64,000 nucleotides of DNA from Turbatrix aceti. Its lineage: Eukaryota; Nematoda; Chromadorea; Rhabditida; Panagrolaimidae. How positions within the stretch are numbered: position 1 is the first letter of the stretch; each line of letters begins with the position of its first letter. The stretch is taken from assembly GCA_963969345.1 (NCBI GenBank), contig OZ017769.1, forward strand, positions 11,101,725-11,165,724, given 5' to 3'. The notes below the pieces were generated by a model that worked only from the letters and a program-made list of their open reading frames with translations, ran no database searches and had not been told where the DNA came from. This document shows, piece by piece, positions 46,106 through 58,500 of the stretch. Both the position numbers and the translations under genes were made by a program.

Positions 46106-47045
46106 CAGGGTGCGGCAAATGTCCGTGGACAAACGTTTTTTATCAAAACATCTAAACTAGAAGGAATCAAACGGAACCAAAATTTTGTGACATTAGTACA
46201 GGTATTAGGAAGCAATTGGCGTATAAGACATTTAGCTGGATGCCGTTGGCGGGGATCAACCTGCCCAAACACCATGCCAATTTTTATGCGCCCCGCCGCA
46301 CATCAGGGTGCATTGCCTTTTTTTGTCTTTTTAATCCGGGAGCAGGTGCACAATTGTCCAAACAATTTTATTTGAACAAGCAACCTATTATGTTGTAAGA
46401 AAAAATTAAACCTCCCAGTTACCCATAGTTTGTAAACTAGTTTCTGCCATTGGCAAAATATACGTTTTTATGGATTTGGGGTTCTACATCAGCCAAAAAG
46501 TGCCCAAGACGGCAGTTTTGTTATCAATTTAATTCATCTGGTCTAGCAGCTCTATTACAGTCCAAAACAAACCATAAAACACAGTTCACTCTGGCGCAAA
46601 AGACAAAAAAATCGAAAAAGTGGCAAAAAAATCGTTTTCTCAACTTCTGGACACCTGCCGATTGATGGCCCTCTCGTCCGCATCTTATTTCCTTAAGCGG
46701 TTCGTACATTTGCTCGTCCGCATCTTAATACGGCGTATGGGGAATCTTTGAGGTTGGTATCTGTACTAAACTAAACATTCCCAAAGTACAGAGCTGCTAA
46801 CGCAGTTGCTGCGCAGAGAAGGGAACCAAATGTCAACAAAACACCTACGTCGCGCTCAGTTTAAGGTTTTTTGACACATTTGTGTTTCGGGATCGCCGCC
46901 AACGGCAGCCAGCTAAAAGTCCTAAACACCAATTGTTTCATAATACCTGTACTAATGTTTCAAATTTTTGGTTTTGTTCAATTTCCCCTGGTATAATTAT
47001 TGTTTTAGTAAAAAACGTTTGTCCACGAATTTTTGCCGCACCCTG
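46106..47045. mobile_element. Tc1/mariner-like non-autonomous element
   Basis: About 940 bp bounded by inverted termini CAGGGTGCGGCAAA and TTTTGCCGCACCCTG. The inverted similarity extends for well over 100 bp inward from each end. TAA flanks both ends, consistent with a TA-type target and one extra base. A 710-bp part is repeated inverted at 22686-23397. No transposase ORF remains. Confidence 0.8.
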
Positions 47046-47506
47046 TAAGAAGGAGAAAACAGGAGCCTCTACTGATTGGAAAACATCTTTGAACTGTATC
47101 TCAAAGAATCATTTCCGCTCTACTATGGGAAGTTGAGCAGTTTGTAACCGTATTAGTCTTACAGACTTAGTTTATCAGCCACAAAGTAAGACCTCAACAA
47201 GGGTGGGATTCCGTCGAGTTGAGGTCTAGATTTGGACGTATGTATGGTAAGGTCGTTGACGGAGAATGATCGTGGACAGAGCTGATCTACTTCTCACGAC
47301 AGTGCGACAAACAACAACTGTGACAAGGGATGAGGGAAAACTATGTACTATCATTTCATCCTACGTTCTGGGCGAGACCTCATGTTAATTGCGCACGCAA
47401 GTGCATCGCCCACAATGCTAATATTTGTTTACTATCCTCATTAGTGTCGAGGAAGCAGTTGTCGGTTTTGTTGCAGCACTCGTATTTTGCGGCAAACTGC
47501 AGCAGC
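47046..47506. other. Intergenic, upstream of the mucin-like pair
   Basis: An ORF is open from 47330 into the signal-peptide ATG at 47507. Its upstream part shows no signal or domain and is not taken as coding. Confidence 0.5.
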
Positions 47507-47924
47507 ATGCGTATCTCGAAATTTGTCTTGATATGCTTTGTTTTTGGGCTTGCGATACAGACGACGGGGGGTGAAGGGGAAGAGCCCCCGACCGAATCTC
47601 CGACCGAGCTGCCAGGACTCACGTACTCATCGGACACTGTACCTCCAAATCAGACGGCTGCTGTGAAACCTGTAACAACAGAAAGCGTCGACAATCAATG
47701 TAAGAGCCAAAATTCACGTTTTTTTGCATCAAAATTTTTTTTAAGCGGTTCGTATGGGATACGCTATCATCGCTGCGTCCAGCGTTCTTCTGTTTTTCTC
47801 GTGCCTGATGTGCTGCTGCCTACAATGCGGATGCCTGTGCTCGGCTGAAAGTAGTCCCAAAAATTCCAATATATCCAGCAGATCCCGCGGATCCAAAAGA
47901 AGGAAGCGTAGGAGGAAGCATTAA
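47507..47924 (+). CDS. Small mucin-like type I membrane protein, copy 1
   Basis: Two exons, 47507-47699 and 47746-47924, join in phase 1 to 123 residues. The first has a signal peptide (MRISKFVLICFVFGLAIQTTG) and a short Thr/Ser/Pro/Glu-rich ectodomain of about 43 residues with an NQT sequon. The second has a transmembrane helix (GYAIIAASSVLLFFSCLM), a juxtamembrane cysteine cluster (CCCLQCGCLC) suited to palmitoylation, and a strongly basic tail (SKRRKRRRKH). The start is the ATG that begins the signal peptide, although the frame is open further upstream. I do not recognise the family. It forms a tandem pair with the gene at 48304: same order of parts, same intron phase, similar signal peptide. 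Confidence 0.6.
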
Positions 47925-48303
47925 TTGTTTTGGTCTGACGTTGATAAAATGCATTTTTTGGGAAAGAAGGACAAACACGAATGTGAAGAAGGGTTGATTA
48001 CAAAAATTATTCCAAATACTGCACACTGTCGTTAATCAGGACAGTTAAAAAGGAACAATTTTTTTGGCGTTACCAAAAGATTCAGCAGTTTGGCTATAGG
48101 TAATATATAGTGAGCTGCTTATTTGGACGTGGACTTGTAACTCTTGAAGCCGTCATTGATGCACTGACAGGACTGAAACAAAAACGCATACCTCATACGT
48201 GTCATTCTGCAAAATAACAGATGAGTTTTTCTATTCTAAAAAATCAGCGTCAATGGGATCGATTGTCGATTTGCAGTTTGCCGGAATAACGATCCGCAAC
48301 ATA

Positions 48304-48772
48304 ATGCGTATTGCGAAATTACTTGTGGTATGTTTTGTTGTTGAGCTTTTGACACCACATACTACGGTCACGTCTACGGCCGACCCTACCATAACGACCC
48401 AATACTTGACCGAGCCTGTCACGACGGACGAGTCGAACTCAACGTTTGATCTCTCAGGAGAGTTGTTCACAACGCCGGAACCCCTAAACACTTCCGACAC
48501 GTTCCTGTCACCGGAAACAATCACACCACCGAGCACCGAACCTTTTCTTTCTCAGACCGTATCTAAACCTGATTTGACTACTGTAAAGCTGGCAATCAAG
48601 GGAATTGATGAAAATGAGAGTAAGAACTGATTTTTTTATTTGTCTTATGTTAGTAGAAATTTTTTTAGTGCTTCTCATCGGATACGTCATCAGTGCAACG
48701 TTCGGCGTTCTTCTGGTTCTCTCAAGTATGATCTGGTACAGTTATTTTGGGCGGACGTTGAAAAATAAATAA
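48304..48772 (+). CDS. Small mucin-like type I membrane protein, copy 2
   Basis: Two exons, 48304-48619 and 48669-48772, join in phase 1 to 139 residues. The signal peptide MRIAKLLVVCFVVELL resembles that of the upstream neighbour. A Thr/Ser/Pro-rich ectodomain of about 85 residues follows, with two likely N-glycosylation sites (NST, NTS). A transmembrane helix in exon 2 (GYVISATFGVLLVLSSMIW) leads to a very short tail, with neither the Cys cluster nor the basic end of copy 1. The ectodomains share composition rather than alignable sequence, which fits fast-evolving surface proteins. Function unknown. Confidence 0.6.
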
Positions 48773-49271
48773 AAAAATATTGTTGGACTAACTAAGAACA
48801 TTGGCGTGCGTTTGGAGCGCAGGAGATCTGAGTTCCGGTAGTAGATGGACCTTGCTGTCGAAATGAGATTACGTATCTCAACAACGTGGTTGCGCGGCCA
48901 CTGCATCTTTTGGCCTAGATAGACAAACGACTGCACCCGTTGGGTAACTTGGACAAAGTATTAGGCGTTAGCAGGGGTGAGGAAACGGTTTGTAATGAAA
49001 AGAATTACCGCAAAAATAATTTTTTTTTACAAGCTTGTAATCAAATTTATATAGAATGCGATGCAACACATGTGCTAAGACATATGTATATAATACGCCC
49101 AGCTATGTCATAAAATAAAATTTAATAAAGTAGTAATAAACAACTTTGTATAATAAAATCTCGCAAAACACAACATAACAGTTTTGCTAATATTTTCAAG
49201 TCAAAGTCCGCATTTCTTCGAGCAATTGCGTACGTGTGCAAACGTGAGCATTTAGAAGTCCGTATACCAGC
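48773..49271. other. Intergenic spacer
   Basis: No coding sequence supported; AT-rich from about 49000 up to the chemoreceptor start. Confidence 0.6.
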
Positions 49272-50312
49272 ATGTCTGAAGTTGTAGAAATAAATCCTAC
49301 AATATTTAGCCTGATTGAATGGACATCCGTTGTAACAACCAGCATTGTTATATTTCTGTTTATTATTGTAATTATGTGCATGGTAAATTCTTCATCAAAA
49401 ATGGGCATATACAAGTGGTTTTTGTTAAACCAGATTGTTTCAATATTTTTATTCCACATTGGCATTGCTTTTTACTCTCCGTTTTTTATACCACCAGCGT
49501 CGGGATTGTTTCCGCTGATGTTCAATCGGTATGGTAATCGAAATCTTACGGTACTGGCTGAACAAATTCTTTTTGCAACTATTATTCAAATAAATGTGGC
49601 TACATTTTTGACCAGTGTTTATCGGTATTTGATGGTTTGTACAGTGTCTCACAAAAATTTATCCGCAAATAAAAATGATTTTTAGACATTCCATAATCGA
49701 TGGTCCAAGCTAGCTGAATCGTGGCTGTTTATAGTCGGTGGCATATTGTTTACGTTTCTAATAATTTCACCGTACATCATGATCGTAATTCCTCTTTTTG
49801 ACTACGAAGGCGGGCGGGAACTTATCATCAACCGTTTTCCTGAACTTGTGAATTTCGCAAATATCACCTCGCTTATGATTATCACCGACGAAATTGTCTT
49901 CACTCTCATGATGCTTGGTGCCATTGAAGGTTTCTTAGTATTCGCATTGTTTATATCCATGTGCTACTTTTGTTTCAAACGACTCTTGGGTATTCAAAAA
50001 ATTCACAGCGTAACAATGTCATATCACAGAATCATGCTCATCTACAACCTCGTCAAGGTAGCGACGCTTTGTACCATGGATTTTCCGTTACTGCTCCTTG
50101 GATTTACATTCCTAGGAAGACAAAATCTGATAAGCATTCAAAACATAAATTTGATAACTACGCTCTTCTACTTCCAAGCTATAATTCAGTATGTCAGCAT
50201 GATGGCTGTTACCGAACCTTACAGAAAATATATATCCGGAGTTGTCAAAAATTTTTCTTGTTCTCAAAAAGTTAAAAAAAAAAATTCTGTAAGAATGTTT
50301 CCAACTGAATAA
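49272..50312 (+). CDS. Seven-transmembrane chemoreceptor, nematode Str/Srh type
   Basis: Two exons, 49272-49643 and 49686-50312, join in phase 0 across a 42-bp intron to 332 residues. Seven hydrophobic segments are visible: SIVIFLFIIVIMCM, WFLLNQIVSIFLFHIG, ATIIQINVATFLTSVYRYL, WLFIVGGILFTFLIIS, EGFLVFALFISMCYF, IYNLVKVATLCTM with LLLLGFTF, and the last one ending AVTEPYRKYI. The PYR motif after TM7, the W-LLN-Q pattern in TM2 and the total length are typical of the nematode chemosensory receptor superfamily, probably srh/sri-like. It would act in sensory-neuron cilia. It is solitary here; these receptors usually occur in clusters. Splice sites are inferred; read straight through, the first frame stops at 49683. 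Confidence 0.8.
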
Positions 50313-52508
50313 AATAAAAATTTATTTATTTTTGCATACTGTATTCATTTTTGAGAAACCGAAAAAATTGCTTGGCAGAAGTCCAATTTGCTCGTTTGAC
50401 TCGGTTTTTCGACTTTTTTTCTCTAAAACGATGTTTTGTCGGCTGTGGTCGTTGTTGCTGTTCTTTGGGAACGCAATATTGCCTGCAGTCAATTTCCCCA
50501 GCTATACGACTTATACGTCTACAAAGCAATTCATAGTGTTCGGCGATGCTATAAACTTTACAAAGCGGAAAAGCCAGTAAATAGATGTAAACTCATCGAC
50601 TACTGTCGGGGTCTTCACCCCAAGCCCACGGACTTGATCTACCTGTGCCTCTAGAAAATATAAATAATGAAGGTCGTCACAAGTATCTCGCGATGCTACA
50701 AGTGATTTTTCGGTGAAAAACAAGGCATTCCGCAATGATGTTTTGTGCGCCGTTCACAAATAGTACTATAGTTGAATATTGCGTCACGTATGTAATTTAA
50801 AATGTTTTATTAAATAAAAGTATTGTTCATAGGTTTGGTCTTAAATTTTGCTCATCATGTGGAAAATCGTTTTTGTGACAACATAAATATAAAAAAGCAG
50901 CACACGCGAACGAGGGCTGCGGTTCGCATCCTGCAAGCGTGTTGTTTATTAGGCGGTGATGAGAAACACAGACCTGTACTGACTATTGTTGAGGAAACAA
51001 CCTGACACGGTAACTGAGCCTAGTTTTTGTCTATTTACACAGTATTTGTTTGGGGAGACATATTTTCGTTTCATAGCAAGAAAGGCGCCAGGTACGCGTC
51101 AACATTGCCATACATAATAAATCGTTGCTGTCGAATAAAGCCGTCGAATAAATCGTTGCTGTCAAATAAAATTTCTTAAAATCAGATAAATAAGTTTTGA
51201 AAAATCTTATGTTCACTTACACTAGAAATAAATATCAACGTAAACGCGTTCCAAAAAATTTTACTGTACTTTGTGCCTGTTTTTTTAACCACAACAAAGC
51301 GACTAAAACGCAAAAGTTCCGTGAATTGCACACGACATAATTTAATATAAAATACAATTTTTACCTAAATGATTACATTATAACGGTAGTTGGTCTCTAT
51401 GACCAACGTTTATTTTACACCACGCGTTCGGGGTTGTTAGAGCAGAAACAAAATCGTATTAATTAATCTCGCCGCCCGAGTCCGGGAGTACATTACATTA
51501 ACTATATATTGGATATACTTACGCGACTATGGGTTCAGTTTCTTGTTCTCGGCCAAACTATCGTTACCCATTGAATATACAATACCCCGTCCCCTCCATC
51601 GACTGTAATCACCAATATTCATCAATTGAATTTTCTTTCATTTAAAGAAAAACCTGACAACAAACAATATAAATGTGTAAAAAATATTAATAATAATAGA
51701 TAATATTTAGACGGTATTTCGTTTCATTTGATCGTATGATGAGGAAGACGGTGTTGTCAAAAGCAAAAATCGAATTCGAAAAAAATAGAAATAATAAACG
51801 ATTGTTGGTTAAAGATATACGGTCGGAATGCTGGATAGACAGGTAGGTGTGTAAATAAGTGGTACAAAATTCTTTCAAACATTGAGTAAAGCGAAGACGA
51901 ATAATAAAATCTTTAGTTAATCTGCATCTTAGACAATCAATCAAAAATTTATTAAAAAAGGGCACTATTCGATTTTTCATTTGATTTGTAGTAAAACTTC
52001 TATTAATAAAACTTTGTTTACAAAAGAATAATAAAAATATGCCTGTGTTCAAATATTGGTTACATTTCGTAATAAAAAACTCTATAAAAAAGAGAGAAGA
52101 GATAAAAGAGGCGTCACGACCCGACAAAGGGATTGGATTGTGTGTGAAAATGAGTAGGTCAATTTTGTGTAAGTTAAAACAATACAAAATGCTGAGCTAA
52201 CCGTGAAATCAACAAAAAGAGGGTGGGGGTAACAATTGTTAGGGAAGGGTGAAACACGTAATGCAAAGACAATAACTAAGTTATACAAAGAATAGAACCG
52301 CTCTAATAAGTATGAGAGAGAATACCAGACGGGGGTGAAGCGTGGCTACAAACACGAAGGAAGAGGTCATTGACGAACGGGGATTACCTTGAATTAAAGC
52401 CTTTTTCTTTCATTTTTCTCGAAAATTTGTGCGTTTGTAGCTTGAAGATCGGATCGTTGAGATGATAAAGTTGCGGATCGACGCTCTTTTACAAAAAAAA
52501 TCCATCGC
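50313..52508. other. Intergenic plus probable mex-3 3' UTR
   Basis: Between 50326 and 50735 both strands have open frames. The minus frame ends in a basic tail, but no start, domain or joinable exon could be found. The part next to 52508 is presumably mex-3 3' UTR, usually long and regulatory in this family; the 166-codon frame at 51687-52187 there is AT-driven. Confidence 0.4.
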
Positions 52509-55500
52509 TTAGGCCGTAGCAAGTTGAGGGGCCAGGGAAGCAGCAGAGCTGGCAACAGAGGTCGTCGACGGTTCGTGGGTCGCGCTCGTGTCCAAGTCAC
52601 CCCAGATAGACGACAGCATACGATGTGTTTCGAAATCAAATTTTCCAGAACTAAAAAACAATAAAAAATCAACCAATCAAAATATTAGAAGTTTTTCATC
52701 GAAACTTTGATACCAGCTTTTTAATCCCGCCCTGATTAACAGTCCCCACTTACGAATTGATCGGTGAATCGCCCAGGCCCTCGTCCCGCGAGTTGGAGCC
52801 AAATAGGAAATTGCCAGTGTTTCCAAAGAGTGAGTTTGAATTGCCAAACGAGTTTGCGCGCGTTGTATGTTGCCGTGTCGAGAGCATTTCCTGCTGGAAG
52901 GCAGCGTTGACATCACCTTGCTGATTGCCAAACAGCGATCCCATGGACCACGTCGAAGTTGGCTGGAAGATATTCTCATTGTTGACCATCTGTGAAGCGG
53001 CAGAAGGTGCTCCGGTACGGAGCATGCCATCAAAGCCACCACATCCGTTGGCGTAGTACGATGTCGGTGAAACGGAGCCATTGTAGGTAGATTTGAGTCC
53101 ACGCATCGCAGTTCCTCCATAGCCGCCCTCGGTTGCGCGATAGTCGCCGCCAAAGCCATTTGCCACCTGATGGATAGAGTTGGTGTAGCCATTGCTGCAC
53201 CGCGACAAGCCCATGTCGTAGGCGGTCATGCCGGCAGCGTTGGGATCGGTGATTGGCATGTTTCCTGTGCGCTGGAAGATGTGCTGCTCAATTTCACGAC
53301 GAGCATTTTCGACATTGTGTGGGAGGCCGGTGACTTCGAAGACTGGCTCTCGTTCGCGGCTCTGAAAAAGACAAAAAACCATATTTGAGCCCTCCAAAGG
53401 AAAAACTGCCAAAACTAACCGGAGTAACAATGTAGGTATTCGTCGCCTGCTGAATACGCTTGATCGTTGCTCCCTTGGGACCGACAACAAGGCCAACTAC
53501 ACGAAGAGGAACCCGCACGTACGTTGTAATGTGTCCAGGAACAGGAACGCCACCCTGTGAGTGACGACGAGACGCACGAATCTGCGTAAAGTGATCAGCG
53601 GCACATTCGACTTCGCGTTTGGCTTCCATTACGTCTGCAGGACGACCCGTCACAAGGAAAATAGGATCTTCGCCACGCTGTGGGGTTTTGATGTAGGTAT
53701 TCGTCTTGGCTCGAAGAGCCTTGATTTTGCAGCCTAAAAACGACAAAATTGTTACAAAGCCACCTTTATGAACGATATTTCAACCCGGTTAACCTTCAAT
53801 GCAAAGAGAATTCATGTGCAGTGCAAAAAAATCCATGTTATACAAATCGACGCGACAAAATGACAAAAAACAAAAAGTCACCAGCACGGTCAGCTCCTCC
53901 TAAGAACAATAAAATTCTGTTGTATTTTTTCCCGCCAAATGCCAAAAGATACAGTGTGCCCGCAGTGCAGCTGTTTTACGCGTTCGCTGCGAGAACCCTG
54001 CACAAAAAGAAAGTTCACATGTAAAAAAAACGTCTTTTTTTGTTTTTTTGCTTCAGGCTAGCAAAGTAAGATGTTTCTTGGTAGATTTTTTATCTGCATC
54101 TGCACATTATTGCCTAGTTTTGATTTTTTAGCCTTAGGCTATGCAATTTTTTGCACAAACAACCCCATAAAATAACTATTTATTGCTAAGACCAGATTTT
54201 TCCCACAAAAAATAGAACGATAAAATCTCGACTGGCAAGGTTTCAATGATGCTTGGGGTAATTATAATGCCATCAGGAGGAATTGGAAATTGATTTGACC
54301 GCGCTTTTATTTTTTGTATCGAAAAAAGCTTTTGAACCGAAACAAATTTTTTTGTACAAGAAAAGAGGAAAAAACGCGCGGGAAAGTGACAACCATGTAC
54401 AGAGCCATATAATGTCCAACTGGTAGTTGGACGGATGAATGGAACTCATCAGGAGGAAAGAAGGACGGAAAATTGCAGAGATGGAAAAAAGGAGATGGTT
54501 CTCGCGCATATATTTATATTTTCTGATCAACAGGCGCAACGAAGACAATGAGGAGGAGAAGGAAGGAAGAGTGAGGAAGCCCGCGCGCCAATGGGTAGAT
54601 GAATGGCAGGATGATGACGAATAGGCCCAACAAATGCCTTCCTTCGAACAAAAAATTAAAAAAAACTACTTTTAGCGCGTCAATTTCTTCTTTCTCGAAA
54701 AAAGATCAGATATCAGTTTTTTTATTAAGCATTGATCCTAAAGCGCTGGCAGCATCCATCACCACCGGGCGGCGATTATTCAATTCCTCAAAAATGGTCA
54801 TAAATGCAGAGTCAAGGAGTCATGATGATGCCCGCTCTGATCCTCACCTTAAAAGGTGATGCACTTTTCGTGCCCCTCCTCTTTTTTCTCCGTAAAAGGA
54901 GTAAAAAATTGTTCAAACACATGATACACTCAATGTTTAACACACTTTTTTTTACATCTAGCGAAAAAGAAACGATTTAAATGAGGGTATAGATCGAGTA
55001 AAGTATTCTCAGTAAATAGCCAGGATCTAGTATGGTAGCAAACATTTGCAAGTGAAAGAAATTTGATCAGTTTGTTTTTTGTAGAACTAGCGTGTGGAGA
55101 GCGAAAGGGAAAAATATGTCATCAAACCATAACATCCTTGTTCATCCGATCTACCTTTTTTGTCTCCATTACGATAAAAAAAGATGAAAGCCGGGAAAAA
55201 TGAGAAAATAATAGCTTACGAGTTATCCGTGTATCTTTCTTCATCCTCTTTCTTCTTCCTTCTTAGGAAATCTAAGACAGGATCAAATACGAATCGGATG
55301 AGATCAACACGCATCTAGAGATATTTGTTGTGTTGATTTTCTTTTTGTGTGGATGGATATCATTTCGTTTCGCACCCACTCGATCTTTTCTTCCCTTTCT
55401 CTTTTCTAATCGTTCCGCAATTCTATATTTTTTTCATTGTCACAAATGAATTGCAAACGAACGGATCGAATGGGATCGGCTCGAGGATCGAAAAGACGTT

Positions 55501-58500
55501 TTTTCCCCTCTCTCTCATCTTTTCTTATTCATTTCTTTGTTCTTCTTCTTCCTCTTCTTCTTCTTAGTCTTATTCGGTCTTCCTCGGTGAAAAAGAAGAG
55601 GATGATAGTACTTACAAGTAATAGACAACTCGCGCGGCTGCTGCTTGTTCTTTGAAATTTTGTATGATTTTCTATTATTTATTTATGTGCGATGGGATGG
55701 ATTCCGCGGGGGGTCAAAAAAAAAGAAAATTGCAATTTTTTTTTGAATTCTCTTCCTCCAATTCAAAAAATGAACGTGTAGCGTAATAAAAAAAATAGAA
55801 ACATTTTTTTTTCAAATTCCGCGCACTCGATTCGAAGTGTCTGTCTGGAGTTAAGAAGATGCCTGTTGACCTAAACAACGGGCAACAAACAAGACAGTCT
55901 GCCCCCAAACTAGATGAGTGATGATCATCGCCGCCGACGTCGATTCGACGATGAGGCTGAGCTGTTTGTTGCGCGCCAAACAACCAAAACAAAAAAAGAA
56001 AGCGCCGAAGAAGAACAACGTTGGACGCGCTTTTTTTCTTCCCCTTCCTAGCAAACAACACAAAAACCAAACCTTTGCGGGGTTACGCATACAACAAAAC
56101 TGGCCAGTCCGTAGTGTCATGATCTATCTATCTTGATTCTGATTCTCGCGCGCGCTAGTTTGCTTTGATGACTGGGCTCGCTGACCCTTTCACATACATA
56201 CATAATAATCAAACAAGCGCCGAATGAATGAATAATTCGAGCGAATGTGAGCCACATCAATCGTGGAAAAAACTGGGAAGAAAAAAAAATAAATAACATT
56301 CCTTTTTTTTTTCAGATTTTTTTTGCGCGCGCGAGGAGAAAGAACAGGGAGTGCTAATGGCCAGCAGCAATCGAGTCCATCTGGCAATCCATCCGGCCGG
56401 CTGGCACCACATTTGCGATCGCCAGCCATCACCGATAGGGGAGTCGTAAAAAAATCCTCAAAATCGATGCCAAGTTGTTCATAGGCATGTAAAAAAGAGA
56501 ATGAAACCGTTGCGCAACACCAACACAAGTGCTGGTGGTCGTCGGTGGTTGACATAAGAGGAAGAAAAAGAATGGGCCGAGAAGAAGAAAGAGAGGGAAG
56601 AGCACTCCAAAACCCCCCTTCTTCCTCTAACAAGAAATAAAATTCGTTAGAAACGCGCGGAAAAACATTTAAAAAAGAGCGGTGGAAAAACATCGGAAAA
56701 CCTTTTTTTTCAGTACTTTTCACCAACAGGATAAAAGTAACCAACCTTGTCTACCGACTATCTCGGCAACGTGCTCAGAGGACGGCACTTCGACGGATTC
56801 CGTGATATGGTATTCACCAAAATCGGCAATTGGTGAACAGTCTCCGGGCACTCCGGTCGAAGCCGCACCACTGCCAGGGGTTTCGTCGCCGGAGATCGGG
56901 CCCATCTCGTAGAACCACGCTCCGGGCAGTTGTTGTTGCTGGTACTGGTTGTGAGATGACGTTGTCGATGATGATCTCGTGTAGACATTACTCACGCCAC
57001 CGGCAGTAGCTGCAGCGGCCGTAGTTGGTGGTGCAACTCCTCCTGCTCCAGGTCCACCGAGTAGATTTGTCGTATTGGCAAGCGGAAAGCCGAGACGATT
57101 CGTCGTCGTGGAATACGACTGATGAGGCGGATTCGCCGCCATGAGAGAGGCGTCGTCCGTCAGCGGGTGATGGTCACTGCTGAAAAATATAAGTTTGAAA
57201 AATAGAATGCAATTTTAGGCCAAAAACTACAACATTAGTGTTAGGGTGAAAATAAAAAATCTTGAAGCGATAATCACACAGACAAACAAAAACTCTCGAC
57301 ACGAAAAGAAGTGCATGTGATACCGTAAACTTAAAAACCGATGTTTTTGTTGGAAAACTTCCCAATACATCCTCAATTCTGATTTTTAAGGATTGAAATC
57401 GTTCAGATATCATCAGTAATCAAATATTGTTGAAGAAAGGAAGTTGGCTGATCCCAAGACGGGGACCCTGTGGTGTGTAGTGACAAAAAATGTACCATAG
57501 ACCAAACCATACGACAGGTATGCCGGGGGAGGGGAGGAACGTGAGAGAGTGAGCGAGAACGACGAAAAGAAGAATAAATAATATCATTGACGACAGAGTG
57601 CGCGAGACAAAGCTCTTTTTCATCGTCGTCCACTTTCGTCCCCCCACCTTCCTTCCTACGTGGTTTTCTCCCCTCCGAGACGTTTCGTTTCACCTCGCCC
57701 TTCGTATATAGTTGTCGTGGCGGTGTGGTTTGGAGGGGTTATTGTGGCCTCGATCCATTCTCCTCCTCCTCCTCCTCGCGCAGTACAGTGGAGGAAGGGG
57801 GAAAGGATCCCACCGATCGTCGACGAAGACATCGGCCGTGGCCGCGACAAGCCTGCGTGTCTCGTTTCGGCGAGGTGAGGCGGTGCTGCGCGTCAATTGA
57901 TCACCCTCACCTTTTCACTTCCTCACTGGGAAGGAAGCAAGGTGAGGGTTGGTTTTTCAAGTCAAGTCGCGCTTTCTCCTTTATTTTTTTGCAGATCGTC
58001 GGAACCCCTAACAACCAACGCCTGGTGCTGCTGCAGGTAGGTAAACACCACACACGGGTCGATCTCTTCTATCGTCAACGCTACCGCCGAAGACCGAAGA
58101 CGATAAGCCCGGTCGAAGGGGTTACTGAGTTGACGTCCCGGCCAGTTCTTTCATTCAGTGACCGACAGGGTGTCGCGTTTCACCGTTACGCTTATTTCTG
58201 GGTTTTTGATCAAAAATCATAGAATGGAAAAATTCTTTAGGCAAAAAGTTATATTGTGTAAATTTACTCGTTGTCAGAGAAACAAAAACTTATAAGAAAC
58301 TAGAAAAATCTAATTCTGTAGTTCCTCGATCAAAAATCGTTATACCCCTTTACAAAGTTCATTTTCCAAATTTTAAATGTGTTAAAAGCAGCGGGCAGCG
58401 GTGTGTAAATTCTGACAATGCCAGCCACGCCTTTGAACGACAAAATCAGCGAGACAGAAGGCGATGGGAAAAAAGAAGGAGACAAGGGGTACTTGTCATC

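Noticed and set aside
46187..46375. ORF shared between the 23-kb and 46-kb repeats
   Set aside because: Openness comes from both copies being the same repeat. The translation resembles no transposase and lacks DDE motifs.
50326..50735. Possible basic-tailed protein on the minus strand
   Set aside because: Frames are open on both strands, and no start codon or in-phase upstream exon could be found, so no model is offered.
51687..52187. 166-codon open frame on the minus strand downstream of mex-3
   Set aside because: Composition is AT-driven (Phe/Ile/Leu/Asn), with no domain and no splice context. It lies in the likely mex-3 3' UTR.
57587..58222. 211-codon plus-strand frame antisense to the mex-3 5' intron
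   Set aside because: It follows the local GC-rich, pyrimidine-tract composition; Ser/Arg-rich with no domain, and overlapping frames on both strands are equally open.
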